The notes under the pieces were generated by a model. The model did not search any database. It saw only the letters and a program-made list of their open reading frames with translations, and was not told where the DNA came from. From positions 248,001 through 312,000 of the forward strand of contig CAWKAP010000006.1 of NCBI GenBank assembly GCA_963847675.1: a DNA stretch of 64,000 nt. The letters run 5' to 3'. Both the position numbers and the translations under genes were made by a program. The number at the start of each line of letters is the position of its first letter. Position 1 is the stretch's first letter. Shown one piece after another: positions 9,780 to 17,464 of this stretch. This DNA comes from JADJWR01 sp963847675 (GTDB lineage Bacteria; Pseudomonadota; Gammaproteobacteria; Burkholderiales; Burkholderiaceae_F).

Positions 9780-9786
9780 GTTATGC
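9780..9786 (+). other. attI/cassette junction core site (GTTATGC)
   Basis: GTTATGC fits the core site at which IntI cuts between G and TT. It lies 140 bp from the integrase start on the side where attI is expected. The ATG of the first cassette gene is inside it. The matching inverse GCATAAC lies at the end of that gene (10353-10359). Confidence 0.6.
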
Positions 9787-10358
9787 CTCAGACCATATCT
9801 GACCAAGCGCTTGCGGTTAGCCTAATGTCCGAGCGTTGTGCATTGCGCCCCGCTCGTGCCAGTGATCTTCAGCATCTAGTTGAAGCGCTATCGCATCCCG
9901 AGTTTCCGGCCGCACTTCCTCTATCTGACTTTTACCGCGATGGTGAACTTTCGTCTTGGCTCGCTCGTGCCTGCCAAAGAAACACAACGTCGCACTCAGC
10001 AGTCTGGGCGATAGACCTACTGTCAGGCGAGTCATCTGTCGGGCAGGTCTCCATAATTGCCCGCCCGCAAGATCATGTGCTCTCGTTTTGGCTGTCACCA
10101 AGTTACTGGGGTAACGGCCTTGCGCGCGAGGCCGTATCCAAAGTGCTTGAACACGTACTTTCCGGGGGCACGGTAAAACGCATTTGGGCTGCGACTGCCT
10201 TGTGGAATGAACAGAGCGCAAAGCTTATGCTGGCTGTAGGTTTTACCGAAGGTTCCATCCTTGAAAACCGCTACACCGCAAACGGTACTTCTTATGCTGT
10301 CCGTCAGTTCCACTTCCAATCCAATCAGAGCGCCTGCAGTGCCCCGACTAAGGCATAA
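9783..10358 (+). CDS. GNAT-family N-acetyltransferase, first integron cassette
   Basis: This is an acetyl-CoA-dependent N-acetyltransferase of the RimJ/RimL type, 191 residues. It opens with SERCALRPARASDLQHLVEAL. The acetyl-CoA loop region reads SPSYWGNGLAREAVSKVLEHVL, and the C-terminal part has NEQSAKLMLAVGFTEG. The substrate is unknown. The start codon lies inside the GTTATGC junction core and the TAA stop lies inside GCATAAC, so the gene fills its cassette exactly. Base composition is visibly less GC-rich than the flanking chromosome, which fits a mobile origin. No ribosome site can be seen because the start is only about 20 bp from the putative promoter. Confidence 0.88.
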   Translation: MPQTISDQALAVSLMSERCALRPARASDLQHLVEALSHPEFPAALPLSDFYRDGELSSWLARACQRNTTSHSAVWAIDLLSGESSVGQVSIIARPQDHVLSFWLSPSYWGNGLAREAVSKVLEHVLSGGTVKRIWAATALWNEQSAKLMLAVGFTEGSILENRYTANGTSYAVRQFHFQSNQSACSAPTKA

Positions 10359-10359
10359 C
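10353..10359 (+). other. Left core of a broken attC (GCATAAC)
   Basis: GCATAAC is the exact inverse of the GTTATGC junction core and overlaps the stop of the acetyltransferase. It is therefore the expected left end of that cassette's attC. No matching right core follows; a truncated foreign gene begins at once, so this attC appears to have been cut. Confidence 0.5.
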
Positions 10360-10360
10360 A

Positions 10361-10576
10361 GTCTGGGCAAGCTTCCCCAATGCGCACTGGGGTCACGCGC
10401 GCCATTTTGTCCGTGGTGACCGAGGAGTTTCGGAGTGGACGTTCACGGGAACACGCGCAGACGGCACCCGCGTCGAAGTCAATGGTTGTGACCTGTTTAC
10501 CTTTCGAGACGGAAAGATCGCCCTGAAGAATTCCTACCGCAAGAGCCGTCCGCCCATCGCCGGCCCAAAGGGTTGA
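10361..10576 (+). pseudogene. C-terminal fragment of an NTF2/SnoaL-like protein
   Basis: One frame ending at TGA 10576 reads like the last ~70 residues of a nuclear-transport-factor-2/SnoaL-like protein. It contains ARHFVRGDRGVSEWTFTGTR, then DGTRVEVNGCDLFTFRDGKI and a basic end NSYRKSRPP. The first half of the family (about 60-70 residues) is missing. The coding similarity begins just after the truncated attC core at 10353-10359. Its own attC follows 29 bp after the stop. I infer a cassette whose 5' part was lost by deletion or illegitimate recombination. Confidence 0.65.
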
Positions 10577-10604
10577 GTCCGTCTGCGCGGTCGACCCCCG
10601 TGAC

Positions 10605-10700
10605 GCCCAACCCCGCGTTCGAGCGGAACGGCCGACAGCTGTGCTCTCGGCTGCCCTCCTCGCCTCGCTTCTCAATCGCCGCTCGACGCGAGCGTTGGGC
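10605..10700 (+). other. attC recombination site (59-base element)
   Basis: This is a 96-bp imperfect palindrome. The outer cores are GCCCAAC (10605-10611) and GTTGGGC (10694-10700). The inner arms are GCGTTCGAGCGG on the left and CCGCTCGACGC on the right. They pair except for one extra base in the left arm, the extrahelical base that orients IntI on the folded strand. This is a textbook attC organisation, with a variable ~50-bp centre. It closes the cassette that carries the NTF2-like fragment and opens the toxin-antitoxin cassette. Confidence 0.8.
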
Positions 10701-10727
10701 GCACCGAACTCCCACCTTGCTCCATCC

Positions 10728-10743
10728 GTATCCCATGTGATAC
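10728..10743. promoter_or_regulatory. Inverted repeat upstream of the toxin-antitoxin operon
   Basis: GTATC and GATAC arms are separated by 6 bp and end 9 bp before the toxin start. The position suits the operator of an autoregulated toxin-antitoxin operon. The HigA-like product encoded downstream would be the candidate binder. Confidence 0.45.
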
Positions 10744-10752
10744 AGTGCGCGC

Positions 10753-11043
10753 ATGATCGAAGTCCGCCAGACGGCCATCTACGCCGAGTGGTTCGCTGGC
10801 CTCCGAGATCGCCAGGCCAAGACGCGCATCGACATCCGCATCCGCCGCCTCTCGCTTGGCAACGCTGGCGACGTCAAGCCTGTTGGGGAGGGTGTCTCCG
10901 AGCTGCGAATCCCATACGGGCCTGGCTACCGCGTGTACTTCGTACAGAAAGGCGAGCTGCTTGTGGTCCTGCTCGCAGGCGGGGACAAGTCCACGCAGGA
11001 AACGGACATTCGGATCGCCAGGGACCTGGCGCGCAACCTATAG
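10753..11043 (+). CDS. RelE/HigB-superfamily toxin (Gp49-like, HI1419 type)
   Basis: This 96-residue protein belongs to the addiction-module killer group of the RelE/ParE superfamily; members are usually ribosome-dependent mRNA interferases. Typical stretches are YAEWFAGLRDRQAKTRIDIR near the start, GDVKPVGEGVSELRIPYGPG in the middle, and YRVYFVQKGELLVVLLAGGDKSTQ with the C-terminal basic/acidic helix. It is followed after 10 bp by its antitoxin, toxin first, the HigBA/HI1419-HI1420 order. It starts 53 bp after the attC core at 10694-10700. Toxin-antitoxin pairs are common passengers of chromosomal integrons, where they are thought to stabilise arrays. Confidence 0.9.
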   Translation: MIEVRQTAIYAEWFAGLRDRQAKTRIDIRIRRLSLGNAGDVKPVGEGVSELRIPYGPGYRVYFVQKGELLVVLLAGGDKSTQETDIRIARDLARNL

Positions 11044-11053
11044 GAGTTCAAGC

Positions 11054-11359
11054 ATGCCCAAGACCGTCACTACGCCGTGGGATCCCGCCGAACACCTCAA
11101 CACCGAGGAAGACATGGCGGCCTACCTCGAAGCCGCCCTCGATGACGGCGATCCGACCCTGGTTGCCGCGGCACTTGGCGACATTGCCCGTGCGAAAGGC
11201 ATGACCCAGGTCGCACGCGAGGCCGGCCTCGGGCGGGAGAGTCTGTACAAGGCCCTCTCACCGGCCGGTAACCCCGAGTTCGCAACCATCATGAAGGTTG
11301 TCTCGGCACTGGGTCTGAAGCTCCACGCGACCCCAGCGCGGGTGAAAAGTGCGGTCTAA
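11054..11359 (+). CDS. HigA-like antitoxin (HI1420 type, helix-turn-helix)
   Basis: This is the cognate antitoxin of 101 residues. The N-terminal segment (TPWDPAEHLNTEEDMAAYLE) is characteristic of the putative addiction-module antidote family. The C-terminal half is an XRE-type helix-turn-helix (GMTQVAREAGLGRESLYKAL ... FATIMKVVSALGLKL). An AGGAG box lies 7 bp before the ATG. It should neutralise the toxin and repress the operon. The stop codon lies inside GTCTAAC (11354-11360), which fits the left core of another attC; I could not find the corresponding right core. Confidence 0.9.
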   Translation: MPKTVTTPWDPAEHLNTEEDMAAYLEAALDDGDPTLVAAALGDIARAKGMTQVAREAGLGRESLYKALSPAGNPEFATIMKVVSALGLKLHATPARVKSAV

Positions 11360-11539
11360 CCCTTCTGGCGTCGCGTTGCAGATCAGTCCGTCGCCACGCG
11401 GCTTTACGACCGAATCCAGCCAACCATCATGCGCTCGCTTCGCTCGCGATCGATCCAGGCTCACTCGGAACGCCGGGCGCATTCACGGCCGGCGCGGGAA
11501 ATGGCGACAGGGGCCGCGCCTCGATGCACCGGGACAGCG

Positions 11540-12296
11540 ATGGGCCGGGCTCTCGCGCTGGGTGCCCTGATCGCGCTGCTTGCTACGCCGGTCGGGGCGG
11601 AGCAGATCATCGCGGCGAGGTACGCCGAGCCGGTCGAGCGCTACGGGCACTACGCGCTGGGCAGGCCGCATGAGTACGCGCGCGTGGCGGCGAGAACCGA
11701 CGCCGGGCGCGAAGCGGTGCTGGAGCTGCCGATGAACGAGGTGTTCGAGGACCTGGCGCCGCGCCTGGTGCGGCTGACGGCAGGCGCGCAGGCGGAGCTG
11801 CTGGTCATCGTGAGCGAGCGCAGCAGCGGCGCGCGCCTGGCGCTGGTCGGCCTGAAGAGGTGGCCGGCTCGAGATCGTGGCGCAGTCCGCCCCGATCGGC
11901 ACGCCGAACCGCTGGCTGAACCCGGTGGGCGTCGCAGACCTGGACGGCGACGGCGTGGCGGAGGTCGCTGCGGTGACGACACCGCATATCGGCGGCGTGC
12001 TGAGAGTCTACCGGCGAAGCGGTGAGCGGCTGATCGAGTTCGACTCGCTCGCCGGCTTCTCGAACCACGTGTACGGCTCCGCGGAACTCGGGCTGTCGAA
12101 GCCCGCGCTCATCGCCGGACGCATGCAGCTGTTGGTGCCCGACGCACAGCGCGCAGCCGTGCGCGTCATCGCGCTGAGCGGCACGAACCTGATCGAAACC
12201 GGCCGCTGTCCGCTCCCCGCCCCGATTACGAGCCCGGACGCTTTGCGCGACTGCGAGGCCCGCCTGAACAACGCAGCCTCGACGTCGATCCGTTGA
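11540..12296 (+). CDS. Secreted protein of unknown function with FG-GAP/VCBS-like repeat, one +1 break
   Basis: I do not recognise the family as a whole. Ignoring one extra base near 11858 gives 251 residues. An N-terminal signal peptide (MGRALALGALIALLATPVGA) points to export. The middle carries a calcium-binding-like NPVGVADLDGDGVAEVAAV segment, typical of FG-GAP/VCBS repeats in extracellular beta-propellers. The rest is moderately hydrophobic with few distinctive motifs, and two cysteines near the C-terminus could form a disulfide. In-frame alternative starts exist upstream (for example 11501); I prefer the one that begins directly with the signal peptide. It follows the toxin-antitoxin pair on the same strand with no evident operon logic. 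Confidence 0.6.
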
Positions 12297-12346
12297 GCCG
12301 CCGCCAGTCAACACTGCCACATCGCGTCGAGGTTGCAACGCTGCAC

Positions 12347-12757
12347 ATGCTTGCGCTCAAGGCTTCAGCCGCATGGCTGCTCATCCTCGTCTGCGCCGTT
12401 GCGAACGGCGCGTTCCGAGAGAGCCTCTTGCGGCCAACGTTGGGCCAGGTGGGGGCCCTTGTCGCAAGCGGCCTGCTGCTGTCTGTTTGCATCATGGTCG
12501 TGTCGGCCGCTCTCGTCCCTTGGTTCGGCCGGCTGCGAACGTCGGGCTATCTCTTCCTCGGGCTTTTCTGGGTTGGCCTCACGCTGGTGTTCGAGTTCGG
12601 CTTCGGCCTCTTCGTTCAACACAGGACGTGGGCGCAGCTCTTCGAGGCGTATACGTTTGAGGGCGGCAACCTCTGGCCGCTCGTGCTCATCGTCACGGCC
12701 CTCGCGCCGCTGCTCGCAGCGCATCTACGAGGGTTGCTGCCGGGAAAGGCGGATTGA
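12347..12757 (+). CDS. Small integral membrane protein, unknown function
   Basis: This 136-residue hydrophobic protein has four probable membrane helices: ASAAWLLILVCAVANG, then VASGLLLSVCIMVVSAAL, then YLFLGLFWVGLTLVFEFGFG, and NLWPLVLIVTALAPLLAAH at the end. An acidic and aromatic loop separates helices three and four. A longer TTG-initiated frame overlaps the preceding gene; the ATG at 12347 is preferred because it begins just before the first helix. No clear ribosome site is visible. The function is unknown. Confidence 0.6.
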   Translation: MLALKASAAWLLILVCAVANGAFRESLLRPTLGQVGALVASGLLLSVCIMVVSAALVPWFGRLRTSGYLFLGLFWVGLTLVFEFGFGLFVQHRTWAQLFEAYTFEGGNLWPLVLIVTALAPLLAAHLRGLLPGKAD

Positions 12758-12917
12758 CGTAGTACCCGGCGCTCGACCAGACGGCCTGACGTATGGCTTC
12801 AACTCGGCGGCTGTCGGTGCAGCCCGCCGGTCGCCGGGAAAGCTGGGCGGCTGTTGCATTGCCGTCGCACGCAGCAGAAGTGACAATTCATGTCCAACTC
12901 ACTCGAGGGCTCCAGCC

Positions 12918-13211
12918 ATGGCCAAGGCATATTGGATCGCCGCTTACCGTTCGATCAACGACCCCGATGCTCTCGCCGCATACGCGAAGCTCGCCGCTCC
13001 CGCACTTCAGAAGCTTGGCGGGCGCGTACTCGCCCGCGGGATTCCCGCGCAGGTGTATGACGGCGGCATGAGGGAGCGCACCGTCCTGTTCGAGTTCGAC
13101 AGCGTCGAACGGGCAGTCGCGGCGCACGACAGCCCCGAGTATCAGGAAGCACTCCGACTGTTGGGCAACGCCGTGGACAGAGACCTGCGCATTATCGAAG
13201 GGGTTGCGTGA
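12918..13211 (+). CDS. DUF1330 family protein
   Basis: This is a short soluble protein of 97 residues with the DUF1330 pattern, a ferredoxin-like dimeric alpha-beta barrel of unknown role. It begins KAYWIAAYRSINDPDALAAY, continues with GGRVLARG, and ends with FDSVERAVAAHDSPEYQEAL, the helix conserved in the family. It is complete and the start is unambiguous. It stands alone, with 160 bp of non-coding sequence on either side, consistent with an independently acquired gene. Confidence 0.85.
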   Translation: MAKAYWIAAYRSINDPDALAAYAKLAAPALQKLGGRVLARGIPAQVYDGGMRERTVLFEFDSVERAVAAHDSPEYQEALRLLGNAVDRDLRIIEGVA

Positions 13212-13383
13212 TCACCGCGCGCCGCCAGGCTTGCTGAAGTCGCTTCGGCTGTTCACGAGAGGTTCAACTGGGACCTAGACAAGGTAGCTTCCTGGCGACG
13301 ATGCCCGACCCGTCGTTCGGGCGGAGAGCCGGCGGCACGGCGCTTGGCTCCCGTGCCGCTCGATCGACAGGCATGACAGGCTC

Positions 13384-13953
13384 ATGGCCGTGTCCGCGCA
13401 ACCCCTGAACCTCCCGCTGCTTGACCTCACGCTGCGCGCGGCGCTGCCGGAGGATGCACTTTGCCTGTCCGTTCTTGCGATGCAGGTGTTTCTGGACACG
13501 TACGCAACCCAGGGCATCAGGCCGGCAATCGCGAGGGAGGTGTTGGCCTGCTGCTCGCAGCCTGTCTTCCACGAAGCGATCGCCGACGCGACGACACGCA
13601 TCGTCGTAGCGGAGCACTCGGGCCACATGATCGGCTTCGCACAGGTCAGGCTTGGCGCATCGCACGAACTCGCGCCTCCGGGAATTCAGGCAGAGCTGCT
13701 GCGCCTCTATGTCCAGGAACCGTTCACCGGGGCAAACGTCGGCACGCGACTACTCGAGCGGGCCGAGTACCTGGCCGCATCCGCGGGAGCGTCAGTGCTC
13801 TGGCTCGCACCCTGGGTTCATAACCACCGAGCGATGGCCTTCTACTCGCGCCGTGGCTACCATGACTACGGGCTCACATACTTTGCCTTCGAGGGCGAGT
13901 CTCATGAAAATCGAGTCTTCGCAAAATTCATGGGCATCGCCCACGCTGCCTGA
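13384..13953 (+). CDS. GNAT-family N-acetyltransferase
   Basis: This is a probable acetyltransferase of 189 residues with the usual order of GNAT elements: an N-terminal strand-helix (LTLRAALPEDALCLSVLAMQ), a central strand HMIGFAQVRLG, and an acetyl-CoA region LRLYVQEPFTGANVGTRLLE. The last motif is NHRAMAFYSRRGYHDYGLT. The second copy of the superfamily in this accessory stretch, it is not closely similar to the one at 9783-10358. Substrate unknown. The 170-bp gap before it holds a GC-rich hairpin (GCCCGA/TCGGGC near 13300) and nothing coding. Confidence 0.88.
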   Translation: MAVSAQPLNLPLLDLTLRAALPEDALCLSVLAMQVFLDTYATQGIRPAIAREVLACCSQPVFHEAIADATTRIVVAEHSGHMIGFAQVRLGASHELAPPGIQAELLRLYVQEPFTGANVGTRLLERAEYLAASAGASVLWLAPWVHNHRAMAFYSRRGYHDYGLTYFAFEGESHENRVFAKFMGIAHAA

Positions 13954-14048
13954 CCACTCGGTCACGCGGGCGCCGTCCAGCCCGCTCCGCACGCTTCCGG
14001 CCGCCGCCTGCCTCGAACACTGGCCGAAGGGCAGCACGGAACGACCCA

Positions 14049-14828
14049 ATGAATCTCGATCTGTTTGACTCCCTGCCGATAGCCGGCGTCTACGTCGCTG
14101 TCGCCGTACTGATGCTGGCCTGTGGCGAAGCAGGCTATCGGCTCGGCGTACGCGCTCAAACCCGTCAGGACAAGGAGGCGCCGGCCTCCCTGGGCCCGAT
14201 GGTCGGTGGCCTGCTCGGCATGCTGGCGTTTGTTCTTGCCTTCTCGTTTTCCATGGCTTCTTCTCAGCACGATCTCAGAAAGAAGAATGTTCTCGAAGAG
14301 GCCAATGCCGTTGGTACGGCATACCTGCGTGCCGACTTGCTCGATAACCCATTCGGAATAGAGGTCAAACGTCTATTGCGCGGTTACGTGGAAACTCGTC
14401 TCGAGGCCGCACGTGGGAGCGTGCTGACTGCGCTACCGAAGTCCGTCGAGATTCATGGCCAGCTCTGGGCCCAGGTGTCATCAGCAGCGCGCGCGAGCCC
14501 CGGAACAAATACCGCACTGATGATTCAGTCCATCAATGATGTAATTGATATGCACGAAAAACGAGTGACTGGAGCACTCCGCAATCGAATTCCCGGTAGT
14601 GTCTGGCTGTCGCTGATCGCCATTACGGCTCTCACGATGATAGCCATCGGTACTCAAGCGGGGCTTACCGGCAAGCGCAGACTCGTCGCGATGATCCCTT
14701 TGGTGCTGGCTTTTTCGGCACTCGCGACGCTCGTTGTGGATCTCGATCGCCCTCAAAGTGGATTGATAACCGTGGGGCAGCAGTCAATGGTCGATCTCCA
14801 GCGCAGCATGGGTCGCGAAACGAAGTAG
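14049..14828 (+). CDS. Bestrophin-like (DUF4239) membrane protein
   Basis: This 259-residue protein has an N-terminal helix (IAGVYVAVAVLMLACGEAGYRLG) and a second helix with GPMVGGLLGMLAFVLAFSFSM. A central soluble helical region contains LDNPFGIEVKRLLRGYVETR, and two C-terminal helices follow. This layout matches DUF4239, a family distantly related to bestrophin channels. The physiological role is not established. It is less GC-rich than the chromosomal core genes, and no partner gene is adjacent. Confidence 0.75.
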   Translation: MNLDLFDSLPIAGVYVAVAVLMLACGEAGYRLGVRAQTRQDKEAPASLGPMVGGLLGMLAFVLAFSFSMASSQHDLRKKNVLEEANAVGTAYLRADLLDNPFGIEVKRLLRGYVETRLEAARGSVLTALPKSVEIHGQLWAQVSSAARASPGTNTALMIQSINDVIDMHEKRVTGALRNRIPGSVWLSLIAITALTMIAIGTQAGLTGKRRLVAMIPLVLAFSALATLVVDLDRPQSGLITVGQQSMVDLQRSMGRETK

Positions 14829-14942
14829 GCAATGACGTTGCGCATGCCGCTATAGCTGACAAGCGCATGTGGCGGCCGCAAGGGCGCCGCTGATGCTGGA
14901 CAGTGGTCACGCCACTTAACGCACGACTCTAGGAGAATGATC

Positions 14943-15254
14943 ATGATGATCGCCCGTTGGAGTATCGACGCAAAGTTCGGAGACAAGCAGAGTGTGATCG
15001 ACCTGATGCAGCGCTGGTTGCGGGAGATTGCGCCACAAGTCGGGTTCAGTCCCGAGAGCACCCGCTTGCTCACTGGCTCGATCGGTGCGCTGGAGGCAAC
15101 CGTTCAGACGGAGCATCTGGTCAAGGACCTCAGCGAGCTCAGCCAGGCCTGGGAAAAGCTGGCGACAATCGCGGCGCACAAGCAATGGGGCAAGGATCTC
15201 GAGCCGCATGTGGTTTCCGGGACGAGCCGCTGGGAGATCTACCGCGTCTTGTAA
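14943..15254 (+). CDS. Small conserved protein of unknown function (possible dimeric alpha-beta barrel)
   Basis: This ~103-residue soluble protein begins MMIARWSIDAKFGDKQSVID and ends SGTSRWEIYRVL. The opening strand, long helix (DLMQRWLREIAPQVG) and late helix resemble small ferredoxin-like barrel proteins, but I cannot name a family. The ATG at 14943 sits 7 bp after AGGAG; the ATG at 14937 is too close to that box. The 115-bp gap upstream contains a short AGTGG/CCACT hairpin. Confidence 0.6.
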   Translation: MMIARWSIDAKFGDKQSVIDLMQRWLREIAPQVGFSPESTRLLTGSIGALEATVQTEHLVKDLSELSQAWEKLATIAAHKQWGKDLEPHVVSGTSRWEIYRVL

Positions 15255-15321
15255 GTGGGAGGAGCCCTCGGGATTCGGCAGTGAGTCACGCTCGGCAGAT
15301 AGGCGCCTGAAGCCGATCCCG

Positions 15322-15345
15322 CCGCTCAAGCATTGCTTCGAGCGG
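15322..15345. repeat. Bulged inverted repeat, possible terminator
   Basis: CCGCTCAAGCA and TGCTTCGAGCGG pair with one unpaired base and almost no loop, inside the 250-bp gap that otherwise holds nothing coding. No T-run follows. It could be a weak terminator or the remains of an attC-like arm. Confidence 0.35.
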
Positions 15346-15505
15346 GCCTGCCGCAGCGGGCGGCCTGGTTGAAACGTTGGCCCCCGTCGTGTTCAAGCAC
15401 CATCGACCGGAAGGGGCCACGAATGCCGAGCCACCTCGCGAGCCGCGTCAGTTCGAACGATCGGCCGCCGGAAGTCTCTTTAGCCTGAAATCGGGAGCCA
15501 CACAT

Positions 15506-15979
15506 ATGCGCAAGCAAATCATCGCCTCACCTCGACAGCAAACTGAATCTCCCGGCCAGGACTGGTTGAGCCTGGAGGGTATCGCGGAGGTCGAGATCAC
15601 CTCTGAAGATGCCGCTCATCCGATCGAGTCGGCGCTGATCCCCGGTCGAGCCTCTGGATGGCGCGCCGCCGGGCCCGGGATGCAGACGATCCGGCTTCGC
15701 TTCGAACATCCGCAGGCGCTGAGGCGGATCTGGCTGAACTTCATCGAACCCGACACGGAGCGCACGCAGCAGTACGTCCTGCGCTGGTCGGCCGATGGCG
15801 GGCAGTCGTTCCGCGAGATCGTGCGGCAGCAATGGAACTTCAGCCCCCAGGGCGCCACTTCCGAGACGGAAGATCATCATGTCGAACTGCCGGCGGTCAC
15901 GGTGCTCGAGTTGAGCATCACGCCGGACACGAGTGGAGGGAGCGCGGTCGCTTCATTGGCGCAGTTGCGGCTGGCGTAG
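15506..15979 (+). CDS. Putative discoidin-like (carbohydrate-binding type) domain protein
   Basis: This ~157-residue protein has a beta-rich pattern: RLRFEHPQALRRIWLNFIEP, then QYVLRWSADGGQSFREIVRQ, then VTVLELSITPDTSGGSAVAS. The layout resembles F5/8-type (discoidin) beta-sandwich modules, with SADGGQSF a typical turn. There is no signal peptide from ATG 15506, which has a GGGAG box 9 bp upstream. A longer frame reaches back to 15377 but has no support. The function is unknown. Confidence 0.5.
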   Translation: MRKQIIASPRQQTESPGQDWLSLEGIAEVEITSEDAAHPIESALIPGRASGWRAAGPGMQTIRLRFEHPQALRRIWLNFIEPDTERTQQYVLRWSADGGQSFREIVRQQWNFSPQGATSETEDHHVELPAVTVLELSITPDTSGGSAVASLAQLRLA

Positions 15980-16071
15980 AAGCTGTCTCGAAACTCTCGA
16001 CGGCCGCGGCAAGGTCGCGGCTTCAATGTGGTGGCCGAGGACTCTCCAGCTACGCCAATCGGGAGCGAAAG

Positions 16072-16465
16072 ATGATCGAAGGTTCATGTCACTGCGGAGC
16101 GGTCAGATGGCAGTTGCGGGAAATGCCGGAGTCGGCGACGGCATGCAACTGCACGGTCCGTCGCCGATACGGCGTGCTGTGGGCCCATGACTACGAGGGC
16201 GAGGCAATCCATGTCTCGGGTCAGACCAGGACCTACGTCCGAGGGGATTCGATCGGATTTCATTTCTGCCCGGACTGCGGCTGGCTGTGTTGCCTACTGG
16301 CGAGCGCTGGAGGCGAAGCAGGAAGGTCGCGGCCGCATCGCCGTCAACCTGCGCCTAACCGAACCTGAAGCCGTCGCCGACCTTCCGGTCAATCACTTCG
16401 ACGTACTCGACAAATGGGAAGACCTGCCCCGAAACGGACAGTGCGTGCGGGATCTCTGGTTCTAG
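16072..16465 (+). CDS. GFA-family (glutathione-dependent formaldehyde-activating-like, DUF636) protein, one +1 break
   Basis: This is a zinc-binding protein of the GFA fold, about 130 residues after ignoring one extra base near 16282. The N-terminus GSCHCGAVRWQL supplies the CxCG zinc ligands, CNCT follows, and HFCPDCG supplies the second pair. The C-terminal part after the break (YWRALEAKQEGRGRIAVNLR ... FDVLDKWEDLP) continues the same family in the next frame. Members are named after a formaldehyde-activating enzyme, but most have unknown substrates. Ribosome site GGAGCGAAAG precedes the ATG. Two further GFA loci occur at 18384 and 21182. Confidence 0.8.
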
Positions 16466-16497
16466 CGCCGGGCACTGCGGCCGAACTCCGCCAGCGC

Positions 16498-16779
16498 ATG
16501 CGCAGCCTTCACGCCTCGAACTGCAGCCTCGAACCGCAGGTCGAGTCGCACGCGCGTGAGATGTTTCGCGTACTCGGCGATCCAGCGATCTACGAGTTCG
16601 AGAACGAGGCGCCGGCTTCTGAAGCATGGTTGGCACGACGCTACGCGCTCCTGGAGAGCCGTGAATCAGCCATCGGGAAGCGCTCGCCGTCGAGCCGTCA
16701 CCTGTCGATGCCCGGGACCGTGTCAGCATTCTCGACGACTTCGACGGCACACCACACACCGGGAAAATGCCGGAAATGA
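16498..16779 (+). pseudogene. N-terminal fragment of a GNAT-type acetyltransferase
   Basis: Residues such as CSLEPQVESHAREMFRVLGD, then PAIYEFENEAPASEAWLARR and YALLESR, look like the first ~55 residues of a GNAT acetyltransferase. Similarity stops near 16665. The frame then runs into a Ser/Thr-rich stretch that overlaps the start of the glutathione transferase, and no acetyl-CoA motif is found downstream in any frame. I read it as a truncated gene left in the 300-bp gap. Confidence 0.55.
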
Positions 16780-17399
16780 TCCTGTACTACACGCCGCATA
16801 CCTGCGCGCTGGCCTCGCACATCGCGCTCGAGCAGGCCGGTGCCGACTACCAGATCAGGCGCGTCGACTTCGCGAGCAGCGAGCAGAAGTCGCCCGAGTA
16901 CCTGCAGATCAACGCGAAGGGCCGCGTTCCTTCCCTGGTGACGAACCGAGGCATCCTGACCGAGACGCCGGCCATCCTGGCTTTCGTTGCGCAGAGCTTT
17001 CCGCAGGCCGGACTCGCCCCGCTCGACGATCCGTTCGCGTTCGCGCAGGTGCAGTCCTTCAACAGCTACCTGTGCTCCACCGTGCATGTTGCGCACTCGC
17101 ACCGGATGCGCGGCAATCGCTGGGTCGACGACCCTGCCGCGATCGAGGCGATGAAAAGAAAGGTGCCGCAGTCGGTCGGCGAGTGCTTCGATCTGATCGA
17201 ACGGACAATGCTCCAGGGCCCATGGGTCATGGGGCCCGCGTACGGCATCTGTGACATCTACCTCTTCACGGTCGCTCAGTGGCTCGAGGCGGACGGCGTG
17301 GATCCGGGTCGACTTCCGAGGGTGGTGGACCACAGGCGCCGCATGTCCGAGAACCCGGTGGTAGCCAGGGTGATCGCCGCGGAACTCGCGGGAGCCTGA
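16767..17399 (+). CDS. Glutathione S-transferase family protein
   Basis: This is a cytosolic transferase of 210 residues with a thioredoxin-fold N-terminus (MILYYTPHTCALASHIALEQ) whose Cys/Ser/His region could bind glutathione. The cis-proline element GRVPSL and TETPAILAFVAQ follow near residues 53-75, then an all-helical C-terminal domain (GPWVMGPAYGICDIYLFTVA). It would conjugate or reduce small electrophiles; the substrate is unknown. Two start codons (16767 and 16776) are possible. The RidA gene lies 65 bp downstream on the same strand. Confidence 0.9.
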   Translation: MPEMILYYTPHTCALASHIALEQAGADYQIRRVDFASSEQKSPEYLQINAKGRVPSLVTNRGILTETPAILAFVAQSFPQAGLAPLDDPFAFAQVQSFNSYLCSTVHVAHSHRMRGNRWVDDPAAIEAMKRKVPQSVGECFDLIERTMLQGPWVMGPAYGICDIYLFTVAQWLEADGVDPGRLPRVVDHRRRMSENPVVARVIAAELAGA

Positions 17400-17464
17400 C
17401 GAACGTCAGCCCGTCATCCGCAAGCCATGCCGCCCCGCCGTGCCATGTCGACAAGGAGCACCCG

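Noticed and set aside
12292..12298. GTTGAGC core-like sequence at a gene end
   Set aside because: It includes the stop codon of the secreted protein, but no inverse core or arms exist in the vicinity.
12432..12445. GGCCAACGTTGGGC as a second attC core
   Set aside because: It lies inside the coding region of the small membrane protein, lacks partner arms, and is only a short palindrome.
13160..13166. GTTGGGC as an integron core
   Set aside because: It is inside the DUF1330 gene (codes for LLGNA) with no matching GCCCAAC nearby.
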